In this document: positions 52,062 through 59,053 of the stretch, piece by piece | How the letters are laid out: every line of letters begins with the position of its first letter | Position numbering within the stretch: position 1 is the first letter of the stretch | Assembly: GCF_000812945.1 (NCBI RefSeq) | Contig: NZ_JSYM01000002.1 | Location: 186,001 to 250,000, forward strand | Length of the DNA: 64,000 nt | Origin: Flavobacterium sp. AED | GTDB lineage: Bacteria; Bacteroidota; Bacteroidia; Flavobacteriales; Flavobacteriaceae | Direction: 5' to 3' | Program-made: the position numbers and the translations under genes | The notes under the pieces: model-generated | The model's database searches: none | What the model saw: the letters and a program-made list of their open reading frames with translations, nothing else | What the model was told of the DNA's origin: nothing

Positions 52062-53054
52062 TTATTTGCTTAATTCTTGCAATATTTTCAAAGCTACAAG
52101 TCCTTTTCCTGTAAACAAACTTTCTTTTGCTATTTGAAATCCTTCTAAAGGAGTACATTTTGTAACGGTTGCAATTGCCATGGCAGCATTGGCACAAACC
52201 ACATTATTTTGAGCTTCACTTCCTTTTCCAGAAATGATATCAGTAAACATTTGAGCGGATTCTTCGATGGTTTTTCCACCTTCAATTTCGCTTTGCAATA
52301 AAAGACGAACACCAAAATCTTCTGGATTTAACATTCCTTCCATTGAATTGGTGATTGTTTTTGTTGGTCCTGTCAATGAAACTTCGTCATAACCGTCCAG
52401 CGAATGTAAGATTGTAAAATTCACATCCGTATTTTGATACAAATACGCGTACATTCTGGCCATTTCTAAATTGAAAACACCGACCAATTGATTTTTTGGA
52501 AAGGATGGATTAACCATTGGTCCCAACATATTGAAAAAAGTTTTTACAGCTAATTCTTTTCGAATTGGTCCCACATTTTTCATAGCGGGGTGAAATAAAG
52601 GTGCGTGTAAAACACAAATCCCTGCTTTATCGATACATTTCTCCAGAAAATCAGTGTCATTACTGAACTTGATTCCCATTTTTTCCATCACATTACTAGA
52701 ACCAGAAATAGAAGAAACACCGTAATTTCCGTGTTTTGCCACTTTTATTCCTGCTCCAGCAGCGACAAATGAAGCTAAGGTTGAAATATTGAAAGTGTCT
52801 TTTCCATCACCACCTGTTCCACATAAATCGATGGTATTGTAGGCTGATAAATCCACACGGATACACAGTTCCAATAGCGCTTCACGAAAACCGGCAAGTT
52901 CTTCTATGCTAATGCTTCGCATCATATAAACGGTAAGAAAAGAAGCAATCTGACTAGTGTTATAACTTCCGTTGGAGATATTTACCAATACGTTTTTTGC
53001 TTCTTCTTGGGAAAGGATTTCGTGATTGATTAATCTGTTTAATATGTTTTTCAT
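52062..53054 (-). CDS. trpD: Anthranilate phosphoribosyltransferase
   Basis: The enzyme attaches anthranilate to PRPP. The 330-residue protein has the PRPP loop CGTGGDGKDTFNISTLASF, the substrate region KHGNYGVSSISGSSNVMEKMG and the metal site segment GYDEVSLTGPT. It follows an inserted GNAT gene and precedes trpC. Confidence 0.97.
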   Translation of the reverse strand: MKNILNRLINHEILSQEEAKNVLVNISNGSYNTSQIASFLTVYMMRSISIEELAGFREALLELCIRVDLSAYNTIDLCGTGGDGKDTFNISTLASFVAAGAGIKVAKHGNYGVSSISGSSNVMEKMGIKFSNDTDFLEKCIDKAGICVLHAPLFHPAMKNVGPIRKELAVKTFFNMLGPMVNPSFPKNQLVGVFNLEMARMYAYLYQNTDVNFTILHSLDGYDEVSLTGPTKTITNSMEGMLNPEDFGVRLLLQSEIEGGKTIEESAQMFTDIISGKGSEAQNNVVCANAAMAIATVTKCTPLEGFQIAKESLFTGKGLVALKILQELSK

Positions 53055-53120
53055 TTTATATTTTTTTTGCCGCTAGGCGCAAAGATTTTATTTTTCTAAA
53101 TTGATAATGAAGCCCTAAAA

Positions 53121-53528
53121 TTAATGTTCGTTTCCTTTATAAATCCACATCGGTTCTGTTTGTCCAGCGCGTTCAAAACCATTTTTTTTATAGAAATCGA
53201 TCGCTTTTCCATCTGCGGTCAGCATTTGCATGTGAAAGCTACTATATTTCTCTTGCATTTTATCAAAAATCATCTTGCCAATTCCTTTTCCTTGATAGTC
53301 TGGATGAACTAACAGATGTGGGTAATAAACCACTAAATATCCATCAGAAATAGCATTTCCCAGTCCAACTAATTTTTTATTTTCCCAAGCTGTAATTAAA
53401 GTATCTGAATTTAAAAGACCATTAAACAATTGTTCTGGTTTATCAGCTGAACTCCATTCGTTTGCTTTATAAAGCGCTATTACATCTTCAATTTTTAAAT
53501 CTTTTGTTTCGGAAATTATAATTGTCAT
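53121..53528 (-). CDS. GNAT family N-acetyltransferase inside the trp operon
   Basis: The 135-residue protein has the acetyl-CoA motif in VHPDYQGKGIGKMIFDKM (QGKGIG, a full match) and ADGKAIDFYKKNGFERAG. The start at 53528 avoids a longer form that would run into the repeat near trpG. It is not a trp pathway enzyme; it lies between trpG and trpD on the same strand, so it is expressed with them. Confidence 0.9.
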   Translation of the reverse strand: MTIIISETKDLKIEDVIALYKANEWSSADKPEQLFNGLLNSDTLITAWENKKLVGLGNAISDGYLVVYYPHLLVHPDYQGKGIGKMIFDKMQEKYSSFHMQMLTADGKAIDFYKKNGFERAGQTEPMWIYKGNEH

Positions 53529-53575
53529 TTTGTTTTTTTTATTGAAAAATACAACTGTGTAATGATGTCGCACTG

Positions 53576-53605
53576 TGTACTGACGTTGCTGTGCAACGTC
53601 TCTAC
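53576..53605. repeat. Palindromic repeat at the trpG 3' end
   Basis: GACGTTGC-tgt-GCAACGTC is a perfect 8-bp hairpin, followed by TCTACG; the other outer arm is degraded. It is related to the repeat at 50555-50583. Confidence 0.6.
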
Positions 53606-54168
53606 GATTTTATCCAATTTTCTAATATCTTTTTCCCGTTTGGAGTCAACACACTTTCCGGATGAAATTGTACACCACGCACATCGTACGTTTTGTGACG
53701 CAACGACATCACTTGTCCATTTTCGTCAAATGAAGTCGCTTCCAGAACATCTGGCAAATTGGTGTCCACTACCCAAGAATGATAACGTCCTACTTCAAAT
53801 TCGTTTCCTAATCCTTCGAATAAAAGTTCGTCATCTACTACTGTTTTTACCATTGTTGCTACGCCATGATATACTTTATCTAAATTCGAAAGCGTTCCTC
53901 CGTAAACTTCGCCTATCGCTTGTTGCCCTAAGCATACACCAAAGATACTTTTTGTTGGTCCGTATTTTTTAATGACTTCTTTCAATAGTCCCGCTTCATC
54001 TGGAATTCCAGGTCCGGGAGAAAGAAGAATTTTATCAAAAACTGCAATTTCATCAATATCAAATTCATCGTTTCTGTAAACGGTTACTTCGCAATCTAAA
54101 TCTTCGAGATAATGCACCAAATTATAAGTGAAACTATCGTAATTGTCTATGACCAGTATTTTTTTCAT
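53602..54168 (-). CDS. trpG: Anthranilate synthase glutamine amidotransferase subunit
   Basis: The subunit supplies ammonia to TrpE. The 188-residue protein has the oxyanion and nucleophile motifs LLSPGPGIPDEAG and IFGVCLGQQAIGEVYGG (Cys) and the FHPES motif with the catalytic His and Glu. Its start is followed upstream by a 139-bp repeat element that separates it from trpE. Confidence 0.97.
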   Translation of the reverse strand: MKKILVIDNYDSFTYNLVHYLEDLDCEVTVYRNDEFDIDEIAVFDKILLSPGPGIPDEAGLLKEVIKKYGPTKSIFGVCLGQQAIGEVYGGTLSNLDKVYHGVATMVKTVVDDELLFEGLGNEFEVGRYHSWVVDTNLPDVLEATSFDENGQVMSLRHKTYDVRGVQFHPESVLTPNGKKILENWIKS

Positions 54169-54171
54169 TTT

Positions 54172-54310
54172 CCTCCCCCAACCCCTCCGAAGGAGGGGAG
54201 TACCTATTGGGGTAAATAGGGTTTTTAATTGTTATTTTTAGTTGCAACTTAATAAGTTACTAATTTTTTTAGATTTGGCTCCCTTCCCTTTGGGGAGGGT
54301 CGGGGAGGGG
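54172..54310. repeat. Inverted-repeat-bounded element between trpE and trpG
   Basis: Left end 54172-54200 contains CCCCTCC-gaa-GGAGGGG; right end 54279-54310 contains CCCTTCCC and GGGGAGGG. The two ends are diverged reverse complements of each other. The element fills the space from 3 bp upstream of the trpG start to 2 bp from the trpE stop. Confidence 0.65.
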
Positions 54311-54312
54311 AT

Positions 54313-55713
54313 TTATATTGTTTCCGCTAGATCCAAAGCGGCATTTAAGGCTCTCAATTTATTATATACTTCCTCCATTTCACTTTCTTCATCGGAGCTG
54401 GCAATAATTCCTGCTCCGGCCTGGGAATGCAATTGATGATTTTTACTCAAGAAAGTACGAATCATAATGGCATGATTAAAATTACCTTCAAAATCCATAA
54501 AACCGATAGCGCCGCCATAAAAAGTCCTATTCGTTTTCTCGTAATCTTCTATGAGTTGCATCGCTCTGTGTTTTGGCGCTCCGCTTAATGTTCCTGCCGG
54601 AAAAGTATCGGCTACGACTTGCATCGTAGTTGCGCTTGGGTGTAAATGTCCCGTTACTTTAGAAACTAAGTGAATAACATGCGAGAAAAACTGTACTTCT
54701 CTATATTTTTCAACATTGACATTATGACCATTTCTGCTTAAATCATTTCTGGCTAAATCCACCAACATTACGTGCTCACTGTTTTCTTTTTTATCTACTG
54801 ATAATTCTTTGGCAAGGATAGCATCTTTTTCGTCATCACCAGTTCTTTTGAAAGTTCCTGCGATAGGATGAATTTCAGCTTTACGGTTTTTTACAATAAT
54901 TTGGGCTTCTGGTGAAGAACCAAATATTTTGAAATCACCATAATCAAAAAAGAATAAATAGGGTGAAGGATTGATGCTTCGCAATGCTCTGTATACATTG
55001 AATTCATCACCTTTAAAGCCTTGGGTAAATCTTCTGGATAAAACCAATTGGAATACATCCCCACGGAAACAATGCTTTTTGGCCAAAGCCACATTATGCT
55101 TAAATTCGTCGTCTGTCAAATTAGAAAAACCATCTCCTTCTTTAGAGAATTTATAAGATGCAATATTTCGGGATTGTAATAATTGTTCGATTTCTGAAAT
55201 GTTGTTTCTTCCGTCTAAACTGTGACAGAAAATGTAAGCTTCATTTTTAAAATGATTAATAGCAATAATGTTTTGATAGACTGCATAATAAACATCAGGA
55301 ATAGAAATGCTATTGTCTTTTTTGGCAATCGTTACTTTTTCGAAATAACGAACAGCATCGTATGAAATGTACCCAAACAAACCATTATTGATGAATTTGA
55401 AATCATTTTTCTCCGATTTGAACTGACCAGAAAATTCTTGAATTACCTGAGGAATATCGGTAGTTTTGTCAATGTTAATTTTCTCAAAACTCCCATCAGG
55501 AAAGGTCTTGTAGATAATTTCATTTTCTATTTTTATGGAAGCAATCGGATTGCAACAGATATAAGAAAAACTGTTGTCATTTCCGTGATAATCACTACTT
55601 TCCAGTAGCAAACTATTTGGGAATTTATCACGAATTTTGAGATACACACTTACCGGAGTAATAGTGTCTGCAAGGATTTGCTTGTAATTTGTATTTAGTA
55701 TAAAAGGTTTCAA
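54313..55713 (-). CDS. trpE: Anthranilate synthase component I
   Basis: The enzyme makes anthranilate from chorismate and is the committed step. The 466-residue protein has the feedback-inhibition motif LLES at about residues 35-40 (SLLLESSDYHG), and the catalytic motifs GDVFQLVLSRRF, EIHPIAGTFKRTGDDEKD, ENSEHVMLVDLARNDL and FPAGTLSGAPKHRAM. Translation starts at TTG (55713-55711): an in-frame stop lies just upstream and no ATG is available. A leader peptide and terminator precede it. Confidence 0.95.
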   Translation of the reverse strand: MKPFILNTNYKQILADTITPVSVYLKIRDKFPNSLLLESSDYHGNDNSFSYICCNPIASIKIENEIIYKTFPDGSFEKINIDKTTDIPQVIQEFSGQFKSEKNDFKFINNGLFGYISYDAVRYFEKVTIAKKDNSISIPDVYYAVYQNIIAINHFKNEAYIFCHSLDGRNNISEIEQLLQSRNIASYKFSKEGDGFSNLTDDEFKHNVALAKKHCFRGDVFQLVLSRRFTQGFKGDEFNVYRALRSINPSPYLFFFDYGDFKIFGSSPEAQIIVKNRKAEIHPIAGTFKRTGDDEKDAILAKELSVDKKENSEHVMLVDLARNDLSRNGHNVNVEKYREVQFFSHVIHLVSKVTGHLHPSATTMQVVADTFPAGTLSGAPKHRAMQLIEDYEKTNRTFYGGAIGFMDFEGNFNHAIMIRTFLSKNHQLHSQAGAGIIASSDEESEMEEVYNKLRALNAALDLAETI

Positions 55714-55756
55714 TTTGTATAATTTTTAGAGTTGTGTGATAGTGATAAAATGAGCA

Positions 55757-55790
55757 CAAAAAAAAAGGCCTGTCGTGATGACAAGCCTTT
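55757..55790 (-). promoter_or_regulatory. trp attenuator terminator
   Basis: On the minus strand, AAAGGCTTGTC and GACAGGCCTTT form an 11-bp stem with one G-U pair, then a run of nine T, before the trpE start. The loop and arm contain TCACGAC, which can pair with GTCGTGA at the end of the leader peptide gene. Confidence 0.88.
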
Positions 55791-55827
55791 CATATTTATA
55801 GTTTAATAATACTATAGGAAGCTTAGT

Positions 55828-55887
55828 TCACGACGATTGACGTAAATTGTTCCACCACCAAGTATTGTTTATTGTTGTTTTCATCAT
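55828..55887 (-). CDS. trpL: trp leader peptide
   Basis: The short gene encodes MMKTTINNTWWWNNLRQSS, 19 residues with three tandem Trp codons. Its last bases (GTCGTGA, 55834-55828, including the TGA) are complementary to TCACGAC in the terminator (55778-55772). Stalling at the Trp codons when tryptophan is scarce would leave GTCGTGA free to pair with the terminator and block it, while finishing translation would hide it. It is too short to be found by normal gene calling. Confidence 0.85.
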   Translation of the reverse strand: MMKTTINNTWWWNNLRQSS

Positions 55888-55900
55888 TTTTTTGTTGTGA

Positions 55901-55930
55901 CAAATATATAAATGAATTTCGATTATTCAA
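55901..55930 (-). promoter_or_regulatory. Promoter of the trp operon
   Basis: Minus strand: TTG at 55930-55928, exactly 19 bp, TATATTTG at 55908-55901. The predicted leader start is about 9 nt before the leader peptide ATG. This is a full consensus match. Confidence 0.8.
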
Positions 55931-55987
55931 AAATAAAAAACCAAAAAAAATATTAAATTTCATTCTTTTTTGTTAAATAAATTTTGC

Positions 55988-56554
55988 CTAAAACACTAAA
56001 TCAACATTTAATTCAAATTCATCGTAAATTGTTTTGTCTCCCAAATCATCAAAATAACTGCCGGAGCCGTATTTTATGTCATATTTTGTTCGGTCTATTT
56101 TCAAAGCGGCAGTTGCTGTATTTCCTTTTACAATTAAATCAAATTTTACAGGATTAGTAACTCCTTTTATGGTTAAATCTGCAGTGACTGCATAAACGTT
56201 ATTGCCTTTATCTCCAATAGTTTTGAAAACTAAATTTGAAGTGGTATAATTGTCGATTCCAAAAAAATCATCTGATTTTAAATGGCCTTCCAGTTTTATT
56301 TTTGATTTCCCAGTTTGATCTGTATTTGATAGTGATTTCATATCTGCATTAAAATCGCCTCCAACCACTTTATTATTTTTGAAAATAATATACCCATCTT
56401 TTAGTTTTATTGTACCTTCATGCTGACCAGTTATTTTCTTTCCTACCCAATTAATGATGCTTTTAGAAACATCAATTTTATTCGTTTGTCCTTCTGCTTT
56501 TATTACGGTAAAAAGGACTAGTAAAATGAGACCAATTTTTTTTAGATTTTTCAT
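55988..56554 (-). CDS. YceI family periplasmic protein 1
   Basis: The 188-residue protein has a signal peptide (KIGLILLVLFTVIKAEGQ) and the YceI lipocalin-like pattern: INWVGKKITGQHEGTIKLKDG, LEGHLKSDDFFGID, VTADLTIKGVTNPVKFD. YceI proteins bind isoprenoid-like lipids. It is a tandem paralogue of the gene at 56838 (same length, similar throughout) but more diverged from the usual sequence. A possible -7 element, TAACTTTG, lies at 56619-56626. Confidence 0.93.
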   Translation of the reverse strand: MKNLKKIGLILLVLFTVIKAEGQTNKIDVSKSIINWVGKKITGQHEGTIKLKDGYIIFKNNKVVGGDFNADMKSLSNTDQTGKSKIKLEGHLKSDDFFGIDNYTTSNLVFKTIGDKGNNVYAVTADLTIKGVTNPVKFDLIVKGNTATAALKIDRTKYDIKYGSGSYFDDLGDKTIYDEFELNVDLVF

Positions 56555-56618
56555 AATGATTTATTTAAGTTAAAACCCAATGTAGAGTAAATAAATTGTT
56601 TTAAAATTTAGTTACTTT

Positions 56619-56626
56619 CAAAGTTA
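56619..56626 (-). promoter_or_regulatory. -7 element of YceI gene 1
   Basis: Minus-strand TAACTTTG matches TAnnTTTG; the leader to the ATG at 56554 would be about 60 nt. No clear -33 TTG. Confidence 0.35.
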
Positions 56627-56787
56627 CAAAAATCATTTTCAATTTTAGAGTACTGATGGGCAATATATTAGTTGCGTATTCTGTTAATTTTAGTGTTTAA
56701 AATTATTAATAAATGAATTCACACATTCCAATATTTTTTGAAGTTTAACTGTTGATTATCATGAAAAATTCATTTAATTGCAAAAAG

Positions 56788-56815
56788 AAACCCCAACAAT
56801 TACTTGTTGGGGTTT
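56788..56815 (-). terminator. Terminator of YceI gene 2
   Basis: A perfect 11-bp stem (AAACCCCAACA with TGTTGGGGTTT, loop of 6) after the 56838 gene; it separates the two YceI genes. Confidence 0.85.
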
Positions 56816-56837
56816 GTTATATTATTTTGAAAAAATA

Positions 56838-57404
56838 TTAGAATTTCAAAGCAACAGTTAATTCAAATTCGTCAGAAATAGCTTTGTCTCCTAAATTGTC
56901 AAAGAAACTACCTGAACCATATTTAATATCATATTTTGTTCTGTCAATTTTCAATGCAGTTGTAGCTGAATTAGCAGTTGTAGCTAGATCAAAAGTAATA
57001 GAATTAGTTTTTCCTTTGATAGTTAAATCACCTGTTACAGTATATACATTTGCAGATTTAGCAACTACTTTTTTGAAAACTAAAGTTGAAGTTGGGAATT
57101 TTTCAGTTCCAAAGAAATCTTCTGATTTCAAGTGACCGTTTAATTTTCCAAGGTATTCTCCAGTAAGATCAGTTGAAGTTAATGATGTCATATCAACATT
57201 AAAAAGACCACCAGCTAATTTTTTTCCTTTGAAGATTAATTTACCATCTTTAAGGTTTACTGTTCCTTCATGTTGTCCAGTTACTTTTTTACCAACCCAG
57301 TGGATTGTACTTTTTGTAGCATCAACTTTTTTAGTTTGTGCTGAAATTGATACTGTAGATAAAACTACTACTAATGCTAATGCAATTGATTTTAAATTTT
57401 TCAT
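56838..57404 (-). CDS. YceI family periplasmic protein 2
   Basis: The 188-residue protein has a signal peptide (SIALALVVVLSTVSISAQ) and the same YceI pattern as its neighbour: IHWVGKKVTGQHEGTVNLKDG, LNGHLKSEDFFGTEKFP, VTGDLTIKGKTNSITFD. It lies 45 bp after the nitroreductase gene and has no clear promoter of its own, so it is probably transcribed with the MarR-nitroreductase pair. Pairing with MarR and a reductase suggests a redox or stress context. Confidence 0.94.
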   Translation of the reverse strand: MKNLKSIALALVVVLSTVSISAQTKKVDATKSTIHWVGKKVTGQHEGTVNLKDGKLIFKGKKLAGGLFNVDMTSLTSTDLTGEYLGKLNGHLKSEDFFGTEKFPTSTLVFKKVVAKSANVYTVTGDLTIKGKTNSITFDLATTANSATTALKIDRTKYDIKYGSGSFFDNLGDKAISDEFELTVALKF

Positions 57405-57449
57405 TTTTTTAATTTGATTTTGGATTAATATTTAATTTTGAATTAGTAA

Positions 57450-58082
57450 TTATAATGTGATGAATAAGTCTTCTTGTGATTTTCTAACTTTTTTGTAATG
57501 CTGTGTAGCATCTTCTTCGTGTCTATAACCAAGTGTTGCAATCAATGTAGCATTCAGGCCTAATTTATCTAAACCTAATATTTCGTTTACTTGAGCTGGA
57601 ACAAAACCTTCCATAGGAGTAGCATCAATTTTTAGTTCAGCTGCTGCATTCAATAAATTCCCTAAGGCTAAATAGGTTTGTTTTGCAGTCCAAATGTTTT
57701 TAAGTTCAGTTTCTAATGTAGAAATTTTAGATTTCATAAAATCACCATAACCAGACAAAGCTTCAATTGGAGTGCTTCTTGTCTCACTAATATTTTTCAA
57801 ATAACTATCAATAGTTGTATCGTCAACGTTAGTATCATTTGCAAAAATGATTAAGTGAGAAGCTTCAACAATTTGAGATTGTCCCCAAGCGGCTGGTTGA
57901 ATTTTAGCTCTTAATTCTGGATTTTCAACGATTATTACTTTGTATGGTTGTAATCCATAAGAAGATGAACTCAAACGAATGGCTTCTTTTAAAGTATTTA
58001 AATCTTCTGTTGTTATTTTTTTGGAAGCATCAAATTTCTTTGTTGCATATCTCCAATTTTGATTTTCTAAAAAAGTATTCAT
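57450..58082 (-). CDS. NAD(P)H-dependent nitroreductase family oxidoreductase
   Basis: The 210-residue protein matches the NfsB-like family: NWRYATKKFDASKKI, AIRLSSSSYGLQPYKVIIV and PMEGFVPAQVNEILGLDKLGLNATLIATLGYRHEED. It binds FMN and reduces nitro compounds or quinones. Its ATG is 13 bp after the MarR stop codon, so MarR probably controls it and the YceI gene below. Confidence 0.93.
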   Translation of the reverse strand: MNTFLENQNWRYATKKFDASKKITTEDLNTLKEAIRLSSSSYGLQPYKVIIVENPELRAKIQPAAWGQSQIVEASHLIIFANDTNVDDTTIDSYLKNISETRSTPIEALSGYGDFMKSKISTLETELKNIWTAKQTYLALGNLLNAAAELKIDATPMEGFVPAQVNEILGLDKLGLNATLIATLGYRHEEDATQHYKKVRKSQEDLFITL

Positions 58083-58095
58083 AATTTTAATGTAT

Positions 58096-58548
58096 TTAAT
58101 TTCTGTATTTTTCTAATAAATAATTTAATTGTTCTAATTCTTCGGAATTTAATTTTTTCGAAAATAATTGCTCGTGTTCTATTACTTTAGGATCTAATTC
58201 AGTTAAAATGTTTAATCCTGTTTGAGTAATTTGAACTTCAATTTTTCTTCTGTTTTCAGGGCAAACATTTCGAGTGACAAAATTTTTCAATAATAATTTA
58301 TCGACTAATCGAGTAGTGTTACTCGTTCTGGCTAACATTCGTTCCTGTATTAAACACATATTTGCCGGATTCCCTTTTTGACCTCTTAATATTCGTAGGA
58401 CATTATATTGTTCTCCCGATATTTCATACGGTTTCAATATCTCATTGAAATTATCTGTGATAACATTTTGAGTATATAAAATATTCAGAGTAATTTTTTT
58501 TGAAATGTCCAATGCTACTGTACTTTTTATTTCATCTTCAATTTTCAT
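58096..58548 (-). CDS. MarR family transcriptional regulator
   Basis: The 150-residue protein has the winged helix of MarR: EQYNVLRILRGQKGNPANMCLIQERMLARTSNTTRLVDKLLLKNFVTRNVCPENRRKIEVQITQTGLNIL. It is the first gene of an operon with a nitroreductase and a YceI gene. Its promoter region holds several inverted repeats overlapping the -7 and -33 elements, which points to self-repression. The inducer is unknown. Confidence 0.93.
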   Translation of the reverse strand: MKIEDEIKSTVALDISKKITLNILYTQNVITDNFNEILKPYEISGEQYNVLRILRGQKGNPANMCLIQERMLARTSNTTRLVDKLLLKNFVTRNVCPENRRKIEVQITQTGLNILTELDPKVIEHEQLFSKKLNSEELEQLNYLLEKYRN

Positions 58549-58562
58549 GCCTTTTCGTATCT

Positions 58563-58580
58563 CATTTGTCGGTACAAATG
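58563..58580. promoter_or_regulatory. MarR operator candidate 1, over the -7 element
   Basis: CATTTGT-cggt-ACAAATG, a perfect 7-bp inverted repeat. It overlaps the minus-strand -7 element TACATTTG (58575-58582). Confidence 0.6.
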
Positions 58581-58582
58581 TA
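58575..58582 (-). promoter_or_regulatory. -7 element of the marR operon
   Basis: Minus-strand TACATTTG matches TAnnTTTG; the upstream TTG is 22 bp away. Confidence 0.6.
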
Positions 58583-58613
58583 ACACTTTTTATATTTGTA
58601 TATACAAGTGTTA
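58581..58613. promoter_or_regulatory. MarR operator candidate 2
   Basis: A perfect 12-bp palindrome TTGTATATACAA (58596-58607) lies between TAACACTT (58581-58588) and its inverted partner AAGTGTTA (58606-58613), covering the -33 area. Confidence 0.5.
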
Positions 58614-58760
58614 GTTATTTTTTTGTTAAAATAATTTTAAGTTATTGTAAAGTGTTAATATTCAAATAATTAAAATTATTAAATATTGTAAACCAATAGC
58701 TTATCATTGTTGTTTTAATGCAATAAGGTTATCATAAGTAGTTTATAATTGTTTTTTTGT

Positions 58761-58913
58761 CTACATTTTTAAGTACTTGTTATGATCAATGCCGTTTAAT
58801 ATTTTTTTCTTTACCATTTCCATGTAGTATTTGGATTGATTGTCCTCAAACATCAAATCGATTCCGCAATATCCGAAACGATAATTTGGTTCATAAATCC
58901 CGGCAAGCAAATT
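58761..58913 (-). pseudogene. Remnant of a protein gene (C-terminal fragment)
   Basis: The minus strand reads NLLAGIYEPNYRFGYCGIDL, then MFEDNQSKYYMEMVKKKI and a stop (58763-58761), about 51 codons with protein-like composition. No start codon or upstream protein-like sequence joins it: before 58914 the frame turns into low-complexity A/T. I do not recognise the family. It is probably the tail of a gene lost by deletion. Confidence 0.5.
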
Positions 58914-59053
58914 AGAAAAAAGGTTGATTTTAATTATTTTTATAAAAAGAGACCTACTATATATTGTTGTTAAATAATATATTAATTTGTTAGGGTATTT
59001 TTATTACATTTAAGAGTTGTAATAGTATTGATTAATATTTGAATTTTAGGGGT

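Larger units (their letters stand above)
58549..59053. other. Intergenic region between marR and the PAS sensor kinase
   Basis: These 505 bp hold the marR promoter and operators, the gene remnant at 58761-58913, and an A/T-rich region before the kinase. I found no strong promoter for the kinase. Confidence 0.6.

Noticed and set aside
54242..54436. Plus-strand frame across the trpE-trpG gap
   Set aside because: It reads through the inverted-repeat element and antisense trpE; it has no protein-like signature.
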